A DNA stretch of 64,000 nt from Spisula solida. Its lineage: Eukaryota; Mollusca; Bivalvia; Venerida; Mactridae. This document shows, piece after piece, positions 12,304-24,050 of the stretch. The stretch is taken from the NCBI GenBank assembly GCA_947247005.1, contig OX365944.1, positions 20,187,501-20,251,500 of the forward strand. The letters are read 5' to 3'. The position numbers were made by a program, and so were the translations under genes. The notes under the pieces are model-generated. The model was not told the DNA's origin and made no database searches. It was given only the letters and a program-made list of their open reading frames with translations. Position 1 is the first letter of the stretch, and every line of letters begins with the position of its first letter.

Positions 12304-12820
12304 TCAGCAGGAACCAAAACGAGGTAAAAGTGTAGGATTAGACTGGTAGAATTGAATACGTTTTTCCATTATATTTAAGAAAGCTCGTTTCCAAGATGAT
12401 AATGAGCTAGGATCCGCTTTCTCTCTGCGGCACCACTTTAAACAAAACTCTTCGATAGAATTAGCTATTTCTGTCCTACATCGGTTAAAATCAATTTTCG
12501 AGGGAAATCTGTATTTAGGCCCTTTTGAAAACAACTTACGAATGTTTGTATTCAAAATACTGAAGTCCCCAGTGATGATGTGACCGACTGGAGCATAACA
12601 AAATTTGGAAGATACACAATTACAACTAGTAGGGGGTTGCTTATTATATCAAGATCTGATACAATTTTATCATAGTTGAAAATAACACTTCTGATAGGTT
12701 TTTTGTATTTGTAACATATAAAAGGACATTAAAAGTTTTTGAAATATTTGGGAATAGAATCAATAACACTACGATCTCTTAAGATGCTTTGTACATCCAC
12801 AAAATATATTCCTTTATTAA
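12304..12820 (-). pseudogene. PLE ORF, middle fragment (upstream of RT)
   Basis: On the minus strand the segment begins with NKGIYFVDVQSILRD, runs to a stop (YFKNF then TAA), resumes with ICYKYKKPIRSVIFNYDKI, shifts frame in a run of Cs, and continues with CNC, KFCY and GHIITGD. It then reads NIRKLFSKGPKYRFPSK and SIEEFCLKWCRREKADPSS and ends after 'QSNPTLLP'. These blocks are characteristic of the N-terminal half of PLE proteins that precede the reverse transcriptase in coral and mollusc elements. At least one stop and one frameshift are present. Confidence 0.8.
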
Positions 12821-14176
12821 GGACGTTTGATAGGGTAATTATTTTTTTTAAATGATACCAAAAAATAGACACAATTATAGTTTAATATATACTGAAGCAA
12901 TATGTGAAATAAAAAAGGTATTTCGCGGTGCTATTTAAGGTGTCATGGGCCCTTTTGCAACATCACTTTTCCAGAAAATGACTAAAATTACTGATATTTC
13001 GCAATGTATTCATTTTTGCTTTAAAATCGATATTTTGTTGTTAAAATCATTTCCATGTGTTGGAATGTACAAACACATATTATTCAAACATTCCTATACA
13101 CTTTTGGTATTGATAAGAAAATTCACAAATTTTTGACAAAACAAGAATTGTAAAAATTTCCGAAAAATGACTGCTAAAAAGACAAAAAAAAATACACAAA
13201 ATTAGCCGTAGCTCAAAAACGACCTCGATGACCAATATAATTTTTATTGCTCATTTTGTAGATAAAAGTGTACACAATCCAAATATTAAATAAAAAAGAT
13301 AAGTCACGGTACTACTTTTTGCGCTCTGACGTCATTATTGTCCCCCTTTATCATATAAATCTTAGTGAAATTGCGTAAAAGTGACGCATTATCTGCGCAG
13401 AAAAAAATATTCTAAAACCAAAAGAGTACTTACATTTGCATATTATATACATGAAAGTATAGTAAATATAAACTTAGAAGAAATTGCCGTGTTACAAGAA
13501 TTATTTTAGGTGCAGTTACGTCGTAAGTGTGTCTCTTTGCAATGAACATTGCGGTAAAATGGCGTTAAAATGGCGCAAAAAAGGCCAAATTAGTATATTT
13601 TGCACATCTGTTTTTCTCGTAATTTCTAGTCTTGTCAGAAAATATTTTTGGCTAAGGATGTTGATTAAATTGTACTCTTTCTAAAAATTAAAATAAAACA
13701 TAGGTTATCATGCTACGCTTTGTGCTATTATGACTGAATCATATCCCCTTTTCCCCAATTTGGCAGTGACGTCGCATATAGCAAGGGGGCACAGATGGGC
13801 CTGAAATCGCTCACTTGAATAATCTTCAAAATTTTAGTCAATAGATAATTAATTGATCCCCTATATATCAGTAAAATGGGATATGTGAAGTCCCAGGCAC
13901 TCATTATAAATGGGTACAGGTAACCCATATAGGCAAGTAATAATTTCTAATTTCACAAAAAAATGAATGAAAATGTAACCGCTATTTCACGCAGAGTGTT
14001 TTCATATTATTTACTCAGTGAATTTATTTTTTACCCCAAAGTAACCATATTTATACTAACCCTAGATAGTATCACTATCAGTATCTTCCTGACGATACAG
14101 TGCAAAACGCGGCCTCTATCCCCGTTTAAGGTATATGCGCAGAAATGATGCGCATAAACAACTGTATCAAACGTCC
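12821..14176. mobile_element. TTAA-flanked inverted-repeat DNA element (piggyBac-type MITE candidate) inserted in the PLE
   Basis: The element is flanked by TTAA at 12817-12820 and 14177-14180. Its ends are GGACGTTTGATA on the left and the exact reverse complement TATCAAACGTCC on the right (12-bp terminal inverted repeats). Removing it together with one TTAA brings the two PLE halves together in the same frame at an expected family position, which shows it is a later insertion. TTAA duplication is the hallmark of piggyBac-superfamily transposition. The 1356 bp contain only short frames (60-68 codons) with no transposase similarity, so it is non-autonomous. Another TTAA-targeting superfamily cannot be excluded. 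Confidence 0.88.
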
Positions 14177-14511
14177 TTAACATACAAGAGCTTCAAGAAA
14201 TGTCGTTTAAGATTAGCTTCTTTTTCTATATGAGGTCTTAAAACATGTTGCGTATAACTTTGGATCAATGAGGCAGTATTGTATAAAGGATTAGATTGAT
14301 TAAAGATAGAATCTACTTCATTGTCAATGGTAACAAGGGACGATAAAGGCATTGTAGCAAGGCAAGACAACATAGAATGTTTACCAGAATGCTTGTGAAT
14401 AATATCTAGATAACCAACAGTCAACACTAAGCGTGATTTACATTTGATATTACCATTACGCCTCCTACCATGAGATATAGATTTCCTTTTTCTAATAGAA
14501 CAACAATTCAC
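14177..14511 (-). pseudogene. PLE ORF, N-terminal fragment upstream of the insertion
   Basis: An open stretch of about 111 codons is rich in basic residues near its start (RKRKS, GRRRNG) and continues with TVGYLDIIHKH, SLIQSYTQHVLRPH and HFLKLLYV. A stop codon lies just upstream, and no convincing ATG in this frame precedes the basic stretch, so the true start is unknown. At 14177-14180 (TTAA) the frame enters the inserted element and stops after three foreign codons (KDV). The last native residues connect in the family's order to an NKG segment found on the far side of the insertion, at 12820. Confidence 0.75.
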
Positions 14512-15398
14512 AACAATCCATTAAATCCCATACAATGCTCATGACATACGCGTACTTATACACGGAGAAGAATCTTTTTAATTTGATTTATTGGTTTGAT
14601 TGATTCGGAAAGTATGACGGCTGATTTTGATAAACTTTTGTTATTTAAAAAACGACATAGCATTGTAATAGTTATATTACGCTTTTGTGTGAGTGCCATA
14701 CTTATTTGGTAGTTTTCATTGTACTGCGTTTAGGGCCGTATTTCAAAACACTTTTAATTCATTCGAGACTGTCAGCTAATTTAGCAGTTCTTGATAACTT
14801 AATATCAACCGCATTAACTTGTTCTTGCAATAGACACTGAAAGATTTACCACATCCATTGAACATGACTTAAGCCAATGACACGAAAGGATCGTCAATCA
14901 ACCTACCACGGTTCAATGCCACAATATACATCTAATGGAAAGGACAATATTTTAAGGTTATAGGAAGTAATATGCCCATGAACATGTCAAGTGTGATAGC
15001 TATAACGTGCGCATACGTCAAAGTAAAGTGCTTCCACTTTATGCATGGTTACAATGAACGATATATCAACACACATATCGTCGTTATAGTACATTGAATT
15101 ATACATACACTAACAACAGTTTCAAATGTACCATTTCATGCTTAGATATTTTTTAATTTGGTAACATATCGGTAAGTCATAGATTAAGTCTATTCGACAA
15201 ACTAATAGTCTAAATGTTTAATTATGGGGCTACAAAAATGCAAATAAATTAGAAAATATCAATCTAGAGTTCTGCAAGCAATTATTAGGAGTGACACACA
15301 AACGCAAATACGTACATGTATATATATTATATATGGTAAGTAACTCTTTGAAAGCATCTACATACATTTTATTTTCTCATTTCGACTTGTAAGAATAT
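14512..15398. other. Non-coding, no gene seen
   Basis: AT-rich stretch between the PLE and the non-LTR fragment, with no open frame of note. Part of it could be an untranslated end of either element. Confidence 0.4.
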
Positions 15399-16060
15399 TT
15401 GGATCAAATAACTATCATGAATTACAGGTTTGCCTTAACTAGACTAAGAGTATCAAGTCATAGACTAGAAATTGAAACAGGGAGATGGAATAAACCAAAT
15501 GCTATAACACGATCAGAACGAAAACGTCAGTTATGTAATGTCATAGAAGACGAATTTTATTTTATTTTATTTAAGAATGTCCTCTTTCTCACGATTAAAT
15601 GAAACAATGAGTTAAAAATATTTTTAGAAAAGTCCAGATATACTAAAATTTATTGATTTACTTACAACCGAAAATACGAAAACTGTGCAAAAGTTTGGAA
15701 AAAAGAGATTATACGTAACTATTATGTTCGATATAGATGAATAACTCATTCAAAATGCAGACAATATTTCTGTAACAAAATTCACAACTACACTGCAAAA
15801 TTTACTTAGTATATTTTACATGTTATCCATCTCTCTGATTGTAATGATAACTCAGTACTTTTCTCCCAATTTCTCCATTTCATGTACGAAAACAACTTAC
15901 CATCTCTCGAGACTCTCTGACCATAACTTATGATGCACACTTGCACCGGACCGGAAGTTTATTTCTTTGAAGTATGCATTATGACATTAATGTTTGTGAA
16001 TTGCATGTATTATATGTTCATGGGCAATATTGCCTTACAATAAACTCTATTTTATTCTAT
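15399..16060 (+). mobile_element. 3' end of a non-LTR (LINE) retrotransposon
   Basis: A plus-strand frame contains LTRLRVSSHRLEIETGRW followed by ERKRQLCNVIEDEFYF, the typical C-terminal tail after the RT of many animal LINEs, where a Cys-rich finger and an 'EDE-hF' signature follow the RLS/RVSSH motif. After a stop at about 15600 the same family continues in another frame with SPDILKFIDLLTTENTKTV. The expected second part of the finger (CP-Y) is degraded to FKNVLF. About 340 bases of AT-rich 3' UTR follow, with AATAAA at about 16039. The 5' end is truncated, as is usual for LINE copies. Confidence 0.75.
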
Positions 16061-16611
16061 ATACCAGTTAAATATACCTAGTAATTGTATCGATTTCATT
16101 CTTGTGTTTTTGTCATACATGATGCTTTTCGGACTAAGATTTTTATGAGACCAATGACGAGTTGTCTGTTAAAAAATAAGACCCATTAATATAATTTATT
16201 GTTAAATTAAATCTAATTCATGTCGTTGTGTACACTTCGGCTGCAATGTACATCCTTTGTTTTCTTTTAACGGATGCGGAATGATTTGGGTAATACCGTA
16301 TCCGCAACGTTTCCACGGTATAGTAAACAATACCACATGGTTGCATTTAGCCTTTCAGCACTCTCAGTCTGTACCATGTGGTATCTTTCAACCAACTTCG
16401 GCATCGATAGTTCTCAAACTATTTCAGCGTCACATCATCGATTTATTTTATTTGCATCTGTTTTACGTATTTAACATTCGCCTCCTCCATTACCTTCTCC
16501 TTGTATTATATTTTGTTTTACAGGTTTCGTTGTTTTATAAGACATAGTTACATTTAGTTTGATGGCGATATCTTTTCGCCCAGATAGGTTTCGCACAGAT
16601 ACGTAACCATG
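16061..16611. other. Non-coding; small inverted repeat at 16331-16384
   Basis: The overlapping plus-strand frames at 16257-16547 have no recognisable domain. ATACCACATGGT near 16331 and ACCATGTGGTAT near 16373 are exact reverse complements (12 bp) about 30 bases apart. Confidence 0.45.
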
Positions 16612-16800
16612 TATATCATTGAACTGGCAACTTAAAACTGCCCATTTTCAAGTTAAATTGATGTTTCTTGTATATTTTGCTTGTTCAAGTGGCGGTATGT
16701 TTCCGGATATGTAAAACTTGTATATTATTGAACTGGCAAGTAAAAACGGCCCATTTTCAAGTCACATAGGTGTTTCTTGTATCTTTTGCTTTATACATGT
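16612..16800 (+). repeat. Tandem duplication, period about 109 bp
   Basis: 'tatatcattgaactggcaa' at 16612 recurs as 'tatattattgaactggcaa' at 16721. It is followed in both by 'cccattttcaagt' and 'tgtttcttgtat.ttttgct'. The two units are diverged. No coding potential. Confidence 0.75.
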
Positions 16801-17499
16801 TACACATACATACATGTAGTCACATGTTTCAGTTCTTTTGGGTAAAGTAGATGCACATAAAACCTTTTATTCAACAAGACATTGCTATAATGCTGTACAT
16901 ATGTCTACTATGTACATATGTACTAAACGAGACCGAGTCTACACTGACTTAACTTTCTTCATATATATTATATTTCCTAAATCCTTAAGCATAACAAATT
17001 TAACGTCATCTTTCATTACCTATATGGCGGATTATGGAGATTCCTTTCGGATCCATGTCTGACCGGTTACAGTAAATTGTTTTGACAGCTTGGTAAATGT
17101 ATCTGACATGAGAATATATCTGAACCAATGTATGTTCTCGCAAGTAAGTATGTTAAGATACGGTTCATACCAATGTGTTTCAGACATGATTCTTGCAATA
17201 TGACACACATGGAAACTGATCATTGCATCGTCGACTGCCCGATTATAAATGTAAAATAGTGGTAGTCTGGTATTTGTACATTATGCAAGGCCCGTAAAAC
17301 TAAATAGCTAAACGAATGGAACATATTATATGCGACTATTGAATAATGGTGCTTTTATTAGGACACCTTAAACACTGCTCAGCATTTATAGGACAATAAC
17401 AAAAGCCAATGACACAGACGATTCAGTCACTAACAACGGTATCTAAATACTTTGGAACAGACAAAAGAAATATTTAGATATTTTATAACAAAATATACC
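16801..17499. other. Non-coding, no gene seen
   Basis: Frames of up to 74 codons without similarity. No further structure noted. Confidence 0.45.
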
Positions 17500-18020
17500 G
17501 TTAAAGGCAACTTAACCTACGCGCACAATCACTGATAATACTCAAGTTCCAATTCAGTATTGATCTGTTTAGATTTTCTATAAAAATCATAATATGAAAG
17601 ATAAGAGAATCACTACATAAAATGTATCTGACTGTACATCTCTATAGAAACAAAATAGAAGTGCTAGTAGACTGGATTATTTGTCTTAATGTCTGCATAA
17701 CAAATCATATAAGTTGTTACAATCTAATTTAGAGTATTTAATAAGTATTAGGCTAGACATATTTATAGCGTACTCAATGGACTTACAGACAGAATACTTA
17801 TATCATAATGTATTGTTGTTATGTAATCTGCAGTACAGTAGCCGGACTTAGAGAATATGTCAATACTTTTTGTGATTGTTGTCGAACAAAAATAGATTAG
17901 AAAACAATTTATATATGTGCTGACGGATATTCAGACAATCAGACAATTGAATACCTCATGGTGTGAATTTATAGATACATATAGGTTCAAGCGTGAGCAA
18001 TCTCTTGAAATGTCTGTATT
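17500..18020 (+). repeat. Old segmental duplicate, copy 2 (partner 10650-11170)
   Basis: It contains 'ttaggctagacatattta', 'tttttgtgattgttgtc' and 'atacataggttca'-like anchors in the same order as 10.65-11.17 kb. Boundaries are approximate and the copies are well diverged. Confidence 0.5.
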
Positions 18021-18050
18021 CTAGTACCTATATAAAGACTAAGCATCACT

Positions 18051-18359
18051 TCAGAATTGACATCTAGCCGATTGCAGTGGGAGCTGGGAGCCAAACTCTG
18101 ACACGTAGTAACTGTAAATCACTGCGAACCCGCCGTCCCGACAGTGGTCTGTAATTAAACGGTCGAAACATTTGTTGACGGGCGGTTCCTGGCTGAGGAT
18201 GACAATGGCTTTACCGGAACTTTTTTCACTTACATGTAGCAAAATAGTGGTCGTTAACTTATACAAATGCTTAGAAGCACTTTTTAGAATAGTGTTCATT
18301 TTATGGTCAAAGGGAGGTAATCCGTTCGTGATTGCCATTGAATGCGAAAAAGTCGGCAT
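18051..18359 (-). pseudogene. Open frame of 102 codons, possible endonuclease relic of a LINE
   Basis: An ATG at 18359 opens a 102-codon frame in sequence that is locally richer in GC than its surroundings. The second half, with LSQEPPVNKCFDRLI and CRDGGFAVIYSYYVSEFG, loosely resembles the stretch of non-LTR endonucleases around the 'RGGGVAVIY' segment. The first half matches nothing I know. It has no start or stop context that would mark a complete gene and no neighbouring RT. It may equally be an unrelated host exon or chance. Confidence 0.25.
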
Positions 18360-18420
18360 TTCGACACCTACAATTAGCTTTATTTCATCATTGTTTTCTT
18401 TATTTCTGTCTCCATGCTAA

Positions 18421-18997
18421 GCATCGATACTTGTAAACGACCTTCATCAACAAAGGAAATACACACCTGAATTTATATCCTAACAAAAGTCAGAATGACA
18501 CACGGCACAAAAGAAAATTGTCCGATCTTAACTTTTGTTGATATCATCAGGAGAACGATAAAATGTGCTTTGCCAGCGTCTATAAACATCTATATAAACC
18601 ATGTACATTTTGTAACGTCTAGGATGGTCACACTGCTTTTTTTCATTACTAATCTTACTATTAATGTGATATTAATATTTCAGTACCCACTCGATAAATA
18701 TTAGTGCCAAATCAATATGTGGTTAACTTGAAAAGAAATAAGACTATCCTTATTACATTTTGTACACTATGGATTGTAACGTAGAAATCGATAAGATTAT
18801 ATAATTGTTAAATTTACAAAAAATTGGAAATCGATGGATATGAAAAGAAACGTAATTGCTGATCGATTCTTTTTGCATTCCAGTTTTGTATGTTTGTACT
18901 ATCGAAACGTTGATTTTAAAAACATGCTGATAACTAAACAACCAACTTATCGCCTGCAATTTTCTCTTTCAATGGGTTTGGATCACACTTTCTCCTT
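18421..18997. other. Non-coding, no gene seen
   Basis: Frames of 60-70 codons on both strands overlap each other. None has a recognisable domain. Confidence 0.45.
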
Positions 18998-19001
18998 TAT
19001 A

Positions 19002-19877
19002 CTCCAATCACACGAGAGTCGGAATGAGCCGGAATGTCGCAGGAATAGCAATTCGTGGTACATTCTTGTATGTTCGAAATTTATTCCGTCTGCATTCCGA
19101 GTACATTCCATATGTTCGGGCCAGTTTGAATGTTTTAACATGCTCTAAACCTATTTCGTTTGAAATGAAATACATATTAAAATAAAAACGAATAAACTGT
19201 TATTCAAAACTCTCTGTATTTATTGATACTGTCGAGATCACACGGCGTCGGAATGAGCCGGAATGTCGTAGGAATAGCAATTCGAGATGTATTCCTTCAT
19301 GATCGAAATGCATTCGAAACATTCTGTCTGCATGCTGAGTCAATTCGTAGTGCATTCGATATATTCCGGCCCATTCCTGTGTCCACTTCGAATGTTTTGC
19401 GCATGTTCAAAACTTTCGAGATACATTCGAAGTCGGGTGAAATATCGAACGGCTACCGAAGTGAATTCTTCCGACATTCTGATTACATTTTAAATATTCT
19501 TACGGCATTCTGACTATATTCGAAACATTACTTAAAGCCATTATAGGTACTTATATTAAACACACTACCCATGCACAACCCGTGCATAATCCCGTGCAAA
19601 ACGGTCCGATGCTTGTGTTTACCGTATTTTGAAAACATATGCGGACACGATCTCCGTTATCATTCCAGGCGGACTCGAAGTGTAATCGAGTTATACTCGA
19701 AGTATATAAGAATTGTATTTGAATGGTATTTGAAGTATTCCAACGGCATTATGACAAAGCTGTAATAACTTTGGTCAATTCGAGTTATCATTCGGAATGT
19801 GTTTCGAATGTTTATTATTTCTTCATTCCGACTCATTCGGGCCCATTCCGGCTGATTCGAGAGTCGTGTGATTGGGG
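19002..19877. mobile_element. TA-flanked inverted-repeat element rich in ATTCG/CGAAT, with internal duplication
   Basis: The left end CTCCAATCACACGA at 19002 and the right end, read in reverse complement, CCCCAATCACACGA at 19877 differ at one position; both are followed further in by a GCCGGAATG block. The dinucleotide TA flanks each end (19000-19001, 19878-19879), as for Tc1/mariner-type insertions. A second left-end-like stretch, 'gatcacacggcgtcgg', starts at about 19233 and is followed by the same 'gagccggaatgtcg' and 'ggaatagcaattcg' as the first, so the interior holds a duplication of about 230 bp or a nested copy. Short frames of 60-104 codons reflect the low stop density of the repeats; no transposase is visible. 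Confidence 0.7.
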
Positions 19878-19899
19878 TATTATATATACCGCAGTGCAA

Positions 19900-22640
19900 T
19901 CATGTATGATCAAATGAGTTTCCGAAACTTCGACCGAAAGCTACTGTGCAATGTTTGCTAGGGGCTCTGGTGAATTGAAATAATGATAATTGCTCATGGT
20001 AACCGGAGTTTCTATACACTAAAAACCCATTTTACCGTTCACACTGCTGTCACAACCACATGATGTCGGTCTTATATATTTTATTACTTGCTTCTGTCAC
20101 TGCGTTCATTGTAACAGAAGAATTGTCGAAAACAGTTTTGGTCTAAGAAAACACTCACCAGATGTTTTTCGTCTGATTAACCGGCAATGGTAAACAGTGG
20201 CGACAGGGCAATAACGTTCAAAATAGTTTGTTTATTTGCTTCCTTCCGGACCACAGAGTACATTTCTTTAAAGGCTGATAAATGATCATGTTATATAAAT
20301 ATAGGAATGGTCAAATAAGTGTTAATTCATGGTCAACAAGTGGTTGTGTGTTAAGAACCGAGAGTTTTTATCTACTACTAAATCATTACAATTGAGTTAA
20401 GCATAGAAGACAAAACAATTTACCTGGGCCATAGAAACATAAACTGACAAGCGTTAGATGTATGATAGGTGTTGATATGTACAATTAGTTATGCCAATGC
20501 AATTTGTGGGAGGGGTGGAAAGGTTCAATAATGTTTATCGACGAAGATTCTCTCAATACAATAGTTAATGCCAGTCTTTAAAATGAAAGTTACAGTTGTA
20601 CCTCTATTGTGTCTTTTCATTTTTCCTGTGCATTTTGATGACTTTCCTTGTCAATATAAGATATGATAATTATAATATAAGATGTAAACAAAATAGTGGG
20701 ACGGGGTGTTGGCATCGCCCCTTATGTCACGCGAATAATACATGTATTAATTTATGCGCGGCTCAAGAGGATGGTTCAGACCCACTTGGATTTGGTTAAC
20801 CTGTAGATATAATTACATGAGTTGTTCAGTGCTTGGAATTTGATCCGGAAAACTGAAGCAATTGGTAGTTGGACTCTTTCTTGAGAATAAATTATTAGGA
20901 TGCCCCCCCCCCCGAGAAAATTTGCCGCTCATGTAAAAAATTCATTTAAATTTAATTCAAAATATTTAACTGAACGAAAAGCAACGAAAAGTTCAAAACA
21001 TGGATTTAAACGAATCACCACGGACCAGACTATACAGGTACATCAAAGTGTCTTCGCGGCTGTATATAACAAGATCCGTGATTCGATCATCAATTAAAAT
21101 TCAATATTTGTAACTTTTCTATCGATATCAGGTGCTCAAATCAAAGATCGACAATAATTGTTAACTGTAAAGATGATAGATTTCTTACCTGACGTACGCA
21201 GTATACATATTTCATCTATTATTATATTTCAGATACATTGTCCAGTGATTTAATATAGCGATACAAATGTAATAATGTTGATTGATTTATTACAGTTGGT
21301 AATGATTGGTAATGATTGAACCATTACTTACATTTTGCATAATAATTAGTTTAATCCATTAGTATTCGTTTACATTTTGTAATATATAAATTCGGGATAA
21401 TATTTTACGGGGAATTTCTCCAAAATATTAACTTTATCAATGGTTATTTTTTCACATATTATCGGTCAGTCCATCTTTTTTAAATTACTGTCATCAGGGC
21501 TATGTTTTATTATCCTAATATTAATCTCCCGCTGATATCATACATATCTTTTAATTTGGTTCAGGTTGAGAACCAAGGAAGGGATGCAAGAATATGTCCA
21601 ATTAACTTCAATTTGTTTGATAGCCGCCGGTGACATACGCGTTGCATAATGCAATGTAACACGCAGTTGACCAATTGCATAGCAGGGGGTATTTTCCACT
21701 GATTACTAAGTCAGATCATGGTTTTATGACACTTGGTTTTGAAAATGTGTTTAGATATTGGTATTTATAAGTGCACTTCAAACGAATACTGGACTGTCAT
21801 ATAATTTTCTCAATATACATGAATAATTTCAGAAACGCAAATGCCAGTGCGTGCATTTTCGCTATAAATTTCCCTCATTATATCCTTTTGATTAAGTCAT
21901 ATTGTTTTAATCTAATATAATAAGTTTAATATTATTTTTTGTTTTAATAACACAAGCACTATTGTGAATAAACTTGCCTTAAGGCATGTGGTTTCCTGCG
22001 CGGTGGTGCAGACACATTACTTAAAAGTGCAAGTTTATTTCTATGTGTGTTATATGAATGATTGTTAAAATAAGTTGATTGGTGAGTATATTCATAAAAA
22101 TATCGTAGAATAATTCGTATAAGGTTACCGCAAATAATATGTGAAAGTATGTTTAATTGTATTGCTGTCTATTCGTAATTATCATAGAATAGTCTTCTAA
22201 GCGTATGAATAATGAAAGCGCTCGTGAATATGATATTTTACTGAGAAACATATTTCAATTTTAATGAAATTTCATTTCCCTATAATAATTTTAGGTCATG
22301 TAATCACTTCCCTACATGTTCGTTCAACTGACAACAAAAACTAAGCAAAACCATTGTCAACAAAGTAGTTTTATCTCAAGTATAACGGATCGCTAGTGCT
22401 ATGTGTAATGGCTGTATAGATATACGGACACCCCGGAAGTTGAGGACTTTATCTTGCCCATGCCCATAAGCGTCAAGGGAAGACAATATCCTAGGGAGGT
22501 AACCTAGTTTCGGGAAAGGCCTATTATAGACGTGTGTATGCACAATATTACCAAGTCAAACGATTCCTATCATCATAAGTATTTGCATAACAACATGTTG
22601 TCAACTAATTGATATAGTATACTTCTAAATGAACAAGTAG
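19900..22640. other. Non-coding, no gene seen
   Basis: AT-rich. A run of 11 Cs occurs near 20904-20914. 'ggtaatgattggtaatgattg' at about 21298 is a small direct repeat. The frames at 20596-20799 and 20900-21097 are short and unrecognised. Confidence 0.5.
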
Positions 22641-22840
22641 CAGTCATAGACAACCATATCCCCCGGCGAAGGGAAAATAATCGCGACACAAATTAATAAA
22701 GACATACAATGTTTGTAACAAAGGTTACGTGAAAGTTTGGTCTCAATCTAATGGTAAATGTTTGAGATGCACAAACTATTTTTACATAAATCAGGGTGAC
22801 GAATCATGTGACCTTTTGGGGTTTACCGGTGCAAATTCAC
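22640..22840 (-). repeat. Dispersed repeat, minus copy (partner 26230-26395)
   Basis: It contains 'catatcccccggcgaaggg' near 22655 and 'cagggtgacgaatca' with 'ggggtttac' near 22793-22825. In reverse complement these match 'gtaaacccc', 'gattcgtcaccctg' and the 'cggcgggggataat' end near 26270-26390. The run of GGAC units and a GC-rich hairpin-like end is a pattern I associate with abundant mollusc interspersed repeats. Confidence 0.5.
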
Positions 22841-23379
22841 AGATGTCAACAAACTCGGTTAGTGACGTTTTTTTGCAAATAAAACCTTCTAAATGATCTT
22901 GTTTTTCATTTTCTCGTAGCGCATAAAAGACAGCTTACACTGCTCGTCATGCCAATATGAAATATTCCACAAAACTCTATTTAATAAACACGCTATCCTT
23001 GGCCAAAATATTACATGTTGAGAAATCGCCGTAGACTGCATGCTGCACGCAACGTGCATTGAAATTTTATAATTTTTAAACATTGCATCGCAATTGCGTT
23101 GATTTTGTGAGCAGATAGTGAAGTCCAAAGTATATATTGTATGCAAAAAGTGCTTGAATAACATTAAATGCATGTATGTTGTAAAATGGAAACTTAGTGA
23201 ACATTTCAAGTTTTGCTGTCGTAAACCTGATTAAAGTAAGATGATGTTTGCAACGTGTAAACCATTACGGATCAACTAGTTATTCTGTTTGCAGTTATAA
23301 AGTAAATGTAACATAATTATCCTTTATGTGTGTTCAAGCCAATTTACCGGAAGGAAGTAGTAATTTCAAGATAATTATG

Positions 23380-24050
23380 AAATTTCAGTGACATATTTTT
23401 CAATTCCTGTAATTTGTCTGTACTCCTAACTAAAACAGTTTTCACACGATCGTCTTCAAACTTAGTGACAATGTTTCTGGGTATAATATCTAGGTCAATG
23501 TTAAGTATAGGCCAATTCAGCCCAGGGCTTCTTGTGTAGTGGTTTTTCAATTACTAAAAATAGGAAATTGGCCTTGTCTGTACTCTAGTTCAAACAGTTT
23601 TCATAGGATCGTCTTCAAACTTGTTGACATTGTTTATCGGCATGGCATCTAGGCCAAGTGCAATTGACATTGTTCTCTTGTTCAAAGAGTTTTCATTTGC
23701 TTATCCTCAACGTTGGTGACAATGTATATGGGCATACTATCTAAGCCAAGTTCAATTGAAGGTCAAATCAACCCATGCCTTCCTGGGTTATGGTCCTTTG
23801 ATTACCACAAAATGTGAAAATTCCCTTGTCTGTACTCTCATTCAAACAGTTTTCATCTGGTCATCTTCAAACGTGTTGACATTGGTTATGAGCATAATAT
23901 CTAGACCAAGTTCAAGTATAGTCAAAATCATCTAAAGCCTTCTTGTGTTATGGCCTATTAGTTACCAAAACAATGTGAAATAGGCCAAGTTGGATTATTT
24001 TATTTTCATTCACTATGCCCCAGGTGGGCGTATTTTAAGACATTTGGTCT
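23380..24050 (+). repeat. Tandem repeat, about four degenerate units of about 170 bp
   Basis: Units begin near 23405, 23572, 23669 (shortened) and 23823 with 'cttgtctgtactct.ttcaaacagttttca'. Each continues with 'ggtcatcttcaaac.tgttgacaatg', 'gcat..tatctaggccaagttca' and 'cttcttgtgttatgg'. The array ends in 'ccaggtgggcgtatttt'. A minus-strand frame of 68 codons at 23344-23550 runs through the first unit. The period and sequence resemble a repeat common in mollusc genomes; this is from memory, not a search. Confidence 0.75.

Larger units (their letters stand above)
11318..14511 (-). mobile_element. Penelope-like retroelement (PLE), decayed and interrupted
   Basis: Read on the minus strand from 14511 to 11318 the pieces follow the order of the single large ORF known from Penelope-like elements of corals and molluscs: a basic N-terminal region, an NKG-containing segment, a Cys/His stretch ending HIITGD, the KLFSKGPKYR segment, VPADKASNN, then the reverse transcriptase with PIGTNCAP and YLDD, then FLDLDL. 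Several frameshifts and in-frame stops break it, and a 1356-bp TTAA-flanked element is inserted at 12821-14176. It stops short of the family's usual C-terminus, and no GIY-YIG endonuclease is visible. The element is dead as a coding unit. It lies on the same strand as the GPCR exon but probably has nothing to do with it. Confidence 0.85.
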
